NCBI RefSeq assembly: GCF_003172935.1
Contig: NZ_QGKS01000260.1
Coordinates: 1-43,254, forward strand
Source: Micromonospora sicca
Lineage (GTDB): Bacteria; Actinomycetota; Actinomycetes; Mycobacteriales; Micromonosporaceae
Length of the DNA stretch: 43,254 nt
Direction: 5' to 3'
How positions within the stretch are numbered: position 1 is the stretch's first letter; each line of letters opens with the position of its first letter. The position numbers and the translations under genes are program-made. Positions 40,743 through 43,254 of this stretch are shown one piece after another. The notes below the pieces were generated by a model that saw nothing but the letters and a program-made list of their open reading frames with translations, was not told the origin of the DNA and searched no databases.

Positions 40743-41888
40743 ATGGACGAGGCCCTGCTCCGGAGCCTCACGCCGAGCGTGCTCGGCATCCTCGTCCGCC
40801 GCGGAGCCGACTTCGCGGCGGCCGAGGACGCCGTGCAGGACGCGCTGATCGAGGCGCTCCGCGTCTGGCCGGCCAACCCGCCGCGAGACCCGAAGGGCTG
40901 GCTGGTCACCGCGGCCTGGCGCAAGTTCCTCGACACGACCCGGGCCGACGCCGCCCGCCGCCGACGTGAAGAGCTCGTCGACGAGGAGCCGGCGCCCGGG
41001 CCCGCACCCGCGGCGGACGACACGCTCCAGCTCTACTTCCTGTGCGCCCACCCGTCGCTGACGCCGTCGTCCGCGGTCGCGCTCACGCTGCGCGCCGTCG
41101 GCGGGCTGACCACCCGCCAGATCGCCCACGCCTACCTGGTGCCCGAGGCGACCATGGCGCAGCGCATCAGCCGGGCCAAGCGCACCATCTCCGGCGTGCG
41201 GTTCGACCAGCCCGGCGACGTCGCCACCGTGCTGCGCGTCCTCTACCTGGTCTTCAACGAGGGCTACTCCGGCAACGTCGACCTCGCCGCCGAGGCCATC
41301 CGCCTCACCCGGCAGCTCGCGGCCGCGATCGACCACCCCGAGGTGGCGGGGCTGCTCGCCCTCATGCTGCTGCACCACGCCCGCCGCGCCACCCGGACCG
41401 CGCCCGACGGCAGCCTGGTACCGCTCGCCGAGCAGGACCGCAGCCGATGGGACACCACGTCGATCGCCGAGGGCGTCGACATCCTGCAGGCCGCCCTCGC
41501 CCGCGACCGGCTGGGCGAGTTCCAGGCCCAGGCCGCCATCGCGGCACTCCACGCCGACGCGCCCACCGCCGAGGAGACCGACTGGGTGCAAATCGTCGAG
41601 TGGTACGACGAACTCACGCGCCTGACCGACAGCCCGGTCGTCCGGCTCAACCGCGCAGTGGCCCTCGGCGAGGCCGACGGACCGCGCGCCGGACTGGCAG
41701 CGCTCGCAGCACTGGACGACGCACTGCCCCGCCACACGGCGGTGGCGGCATACCTCCACGAACGCGACGGCAACCTGGCCACGGCGGCCCGGCTGTACGC
41801 CGAGGCGGCCCGCAAGGCCCCCAACCTCGCCGAGCGCAACCACCTGACGCGCCAGGCCGCCCGCCTCAACGCCCGCCGAGGTCGCTGA
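40743..41888 (+). CDS. ECF42-type RNA polymerase sigma factor with C-terminal helical domain
   Basis: The product has 381 residues, about twice the length of a simple ECF factor. Region 2 covers about 1-75 (AAAEDAVQDALIEALRVWP, GWLVTAAWRKFLDTTRADAA) and region 4 about 105-150 (LRAVGGLTTRQIAHAYLVPE). The rest is the DUF6596/TPR-like extension typical of ECF42, beginning VLRVLYLVFNEGYSG and containing LNRAVALGEADGP. In this group the extension is thought to replace an anti-sigma factor. It is co-transcribed with the DGPF gene, and its likely target promoter lies at 40252. Confidence 0.92.
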   Translation: MDEALLRSLTPSVLGILVRRGADFAAAEDAVQDALIEALRVWPANPPRDPKGWLVTAAWRKFLDTTRADAARRRREELVDEEPAPGPAPAADDTLQLYFLCAHPSLTPSSAVALTLRAVGGLTTRQIAHAYLVPEATMAQRISRAKRTISGVRFDQPGDVATVLRVLYLVFNEGYSGNVDLAAEAIRLTRQLAAAIDHPEVAGLLALMLLHHARRATRTAPDGSLVPLAEQDRSRWDTTSIAEGVDILQAALARDRLGEFQAQAAIAALHADAPTAEETDWVQIVEWYDELTRLTDSPVVRLNRAVALGEADGPRAGLAALAALDDALPRHTAVAAYLHERDGNLATAARLYAEAARKAPNLAERNHLTRQAARLNARRGR

Positions 41889-42117
41889 CCGGCCACGCTC
41901 GGATTTCCTTGCAGCATTTGGTGCGGACCTGTGGTTGAGACCACGCGGGTCCGAGCTGCGGCGCACCGGACCGTTAGGTGGTTGAGGCGACGGGAGCTCG
42001 TTGACAGGGCGGGTGTTCGCTGCACGGGCGTCCGTCGGGCGCCGTGACCACCAGTCGCAAAACAGTGCGCGCCACGTCGAGGAAGATTGGAGGGCGTGGT
42101 ACCGCTACTGCCGGCCC

Positions 42118-42675
42118 ATGCCGACATCCATGATCAGTAGGATCCGGCGGGTGAGCGAGAACCTGCACCCAGTCCGCAGGGTCAGCGTGGGCGGCCTGAG
42201 CGCCGACATCGACGAAGAGCTTGCGCCGATTGTCGAGGTCATCTGGCGTCTCGGGTTGACGACGTGGACCTGTTGTCAGAACGCGGGCGAGAGCAACGCC
42301 GACTGGCCGGAGCAATTGCCGCACATGGCCCCGGTCATCGCTTCGCAAGTGGGATGGGCCTACATCGACTTCCCGATCGACGACGGGTTGGCGTTCCTGA
42401 CTGCGCTCGCCCAAGCCGGCCCTCGCGACGCCTTCTACCTGCGGATGACCCACTGGGCAGCACCGGACTCGTGGCACGTGTCCGCCCGGCCGATGGACAG
42501 GGCGACCTTCGACCAGCTGTGCGAGTCGCAGTTCGAGCTACGGCTCCTGTTGGTCCGCTTTCCGAGCTACGACCGCACGGAGATACTGCGTCGGCTGACC
42601 GCCTACGAGGCAGGCCGACTTACGCCGCCAGGGCCGATCGATCGGTCAAGCATGGCTGCCAGGCACTTGGCATGA
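42118..42675 (+). CDS. hypothetical protein, unknown function
   Basis: The product is 185 residues from an ATG at 42118 (other starts: ATG 42130, GTG 42151). The GTG at 42151 would give VSENLHPVRRVSVGG and may be the true start. A Cys pair lies in TTWTCCQNAGES, and the sequence is mixed alpha/beta with no membrane helix. I recognise no family. The 229 bp before it hold nothing I can name. Confidence 0.5.
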   Translation: MPTSMISRIRRVSENLHPVRRVSVGGLSADIDEELAPIVEVIWRLGLTTWTCCQNAGESNADWPEQLPHMAPVIASQVGWAYIDFPIDDGLAFLTALAQAGPRDAFYLRMTHWAAPDSWHVSARPMDRATFDQLCESQFELRLLLVRFPSYDRTEILRRLTAYEAGRLTPPGPIDRSSMAARHLA

Positions 42676-42849
42676 TGCGCCACTTCATGCACCCGGCTTC
42701 ATGGCTGGTGCATGGTTGACGAACAGGCCAGTTACCGGCGCCCGCGGTCTGCGGCATGAGCGTGCACACCACGGCAACCCGATCGGCGGCACGTGTCAGG
42801 GGCAAATACCTTGGCTGGCATCCGCGGATCGGGAAAGATCGACCGCGAG

Positions 42850-43128
42850 GTGACCCACGTGCGGACTCGACTGCGGCAGCTGCGAATCGACGCGCGGACC
42901 GTGTGGCGCGCGGGGATTCATCACGTGCAGGGCAGCGGTGATTGCCACAGGTGCATTCGCCTGCGGGTCTGGGGCGCTGGGAAGACGAGCCAGGCACTCC
43001 AGGCGGATCTGCTGTCGGTCGCCTGGCCGGCACCGTGGGGGGCATGCGCGACTGACGGCGCCTATCCGGCATCGGCCGACGTACGAGCCGTCATCAGCTA
43101 CGCCCTGAAGCACGGGTGGCAGCCTGAG
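42850..43128 (+). pseudogene. unidentified gene interrupted by a group II intron
   Basis: From a GTG at 42850 the frame reads VTHVRTRLRQLRIDARTVWR, continues through GSGDCHRCIRLRVWGAGKTS, then WPAPWGACATDGAYPASADV and VISYALKHGWQPE, ending at the intron boundary about 43128. The CxxC, the tryptophans and the conserved look suggest a real actinobacterial hypothetical protein. The intron is antisense to it, so it cannot be spliced from this gene's mRNA and the gene is probably broken. The start is uncertain. 42676-42849 holds no other gene. Confidence 0.5.
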
Positions 43129-43168
43129 GTCGGGTCGCCCGGGGGGATTTCACCCCCGGGCTCCCACA

Positions 43169-43202
43169 GAACCGTGCGTAACAGTCTCCCGTTACACGGC
43201 TC
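43169..43202 (-). ncRNA. group II intron domain V (catalytic hairpin)
   Basis: Exactly 34 nt on the minus strand, starting GAGCCGTGTAACGG, with a GAGA loop, closing as CTGTTACGCACGGTTC. The AGC catalytic triad, the two-base bulge region and the GGTTC end match the domain V consensus. Domain VI (about 43129-43162) follows. Confidence 0.88.
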
Positions 43203-43214
43203 TTGTCATCCTGA

Positions 43215-43254
43215 TCACCAGAAGCGCGGTGTCCATGCCCAGTGGGCGAAGAGC
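43215..43254 (-). CDS. C-terminal tip of the group II intron-encoded reverse transcriptase/maturase
   Basis: The last 12 codons before a TGA at 43215-43217 read LFAHWAWTPRFW, a C-terminus common in actinobacterial intron-encoded proteins. It lies 12 nt before domain V in the intron sense, the normal position. The remainder lies outside the window. Confidence 0.75.
   Translation of the reverse strand, partial: LFAHWAWTPRFW

Larger units (their letters stand above)
43129..43254 (-). mobile_element. 3' end of a group II intron (runs off the right edge)
   Basis: On the minus strand, a maturase C-terminus, a 34-nt domain V and a domain VI helix occur in that order. The intron ends in AC at about 43129, with a likely bulged branch-point A seven bases from the end. 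Only the last 126 bp are in the window. Confidence 0.85.

Noticed and set aside
1..43254. CRISPR array, tRNA or rRNA genes
   Set aside because: No regularly spaced direct repeats and no recognisable RNA gene sequence were seen, apart from the group II intron domains.

Overview
The window is high-GC DNA from an actinomycete. Micromonosporaceae is the likeliest family. The evidence is GTG starts, ATGA/GTGA gene overlaps, leaderless-type promoters, a PIG-L amidase of the mycothiol type, an ECF42-type sigma factor next to a DGPF protein, and an actinobacterial partial nuo operon. The family assignment is inference; no rRNA or tRNA gene was seen.

Layout. (1) 1-4615: a sugar-utilisation block with a GH36 alpha-galactosidase, a convergent acetyl-xylan-esterase-like hydrolase and a ROK repressor. 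It is bracketed by two inverted copies of a ~54-bp promoter/operator module. (2) 4673-7454: lutABC, the L-lactate oxidation iron-sulfur complex, 57 bp behind the ROK gene. (3) 7491-14552: a second glycan block with a second ROK repressor, a GH95 enzyme, a decapitated ABC-permease remnant, a second GH36 enzyme and an SGNH esterase. It carries an operator of the same design as block 1, and its codon style suggests acquisition from another actinobacterial family. (4) 14606-24657: a perfect 27-bp terminator hairpin, a small secreted protein, a MalY/PatB C-S lyase, a 1821-residue single-chain biotin-dependent carboxylase with eukaryotic-type ACC architecture, a PIG-L amidase and an L,D-transpeptidase lipoprotein. 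(5) 25084-26952: an IS256 transposase/multicopper oxidase chimeric remnant, then a methyltransferase and MerR regulator sharing a divergent MerR-type promoter.

(6) 27010-35214 (minus strand): a compact, translationally coupled operon nuoA-[fusion]-nuoH-nuoJ-nuoK-nuoL-nuoM-nuoN. It encodes the whole complex I membrane arm but no NuoB, C, D, E, F, G or I. In the slot of nuoB-C-D lies one gene whose product looks like a degenerate NuoB domain, a ~75-residue His/Met/Gly-rich linker and a shortened NuoD domain, without the N2-cluster cysteines. This is the strongest candidate for an undescribed system: an ion-translocating complex I arm with an unusual, possibly metal-binding, connecting module.

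(7) 35641-43254: a group II PLP decarboxylase, an intact IS1182-family element (22-bp ends around CTAG), small membrane proteins, the DGPF/ECF42 pair with a predicted autoregulated promoter, a hypothetical gene, and the 3' end of a group II intron (domains V and VI, maturase C-terminus) inserted antisense into an unidentified gene at the right edge.

Blocks 1 and 3 together suggest removal of alpha-galactosyl, alpha-fucosyl and acetyl decorations from plant cell-wall oligosaccharides under ROK control. No intact sugar transporter lies in the window, and the one in block 3 has been deleted.
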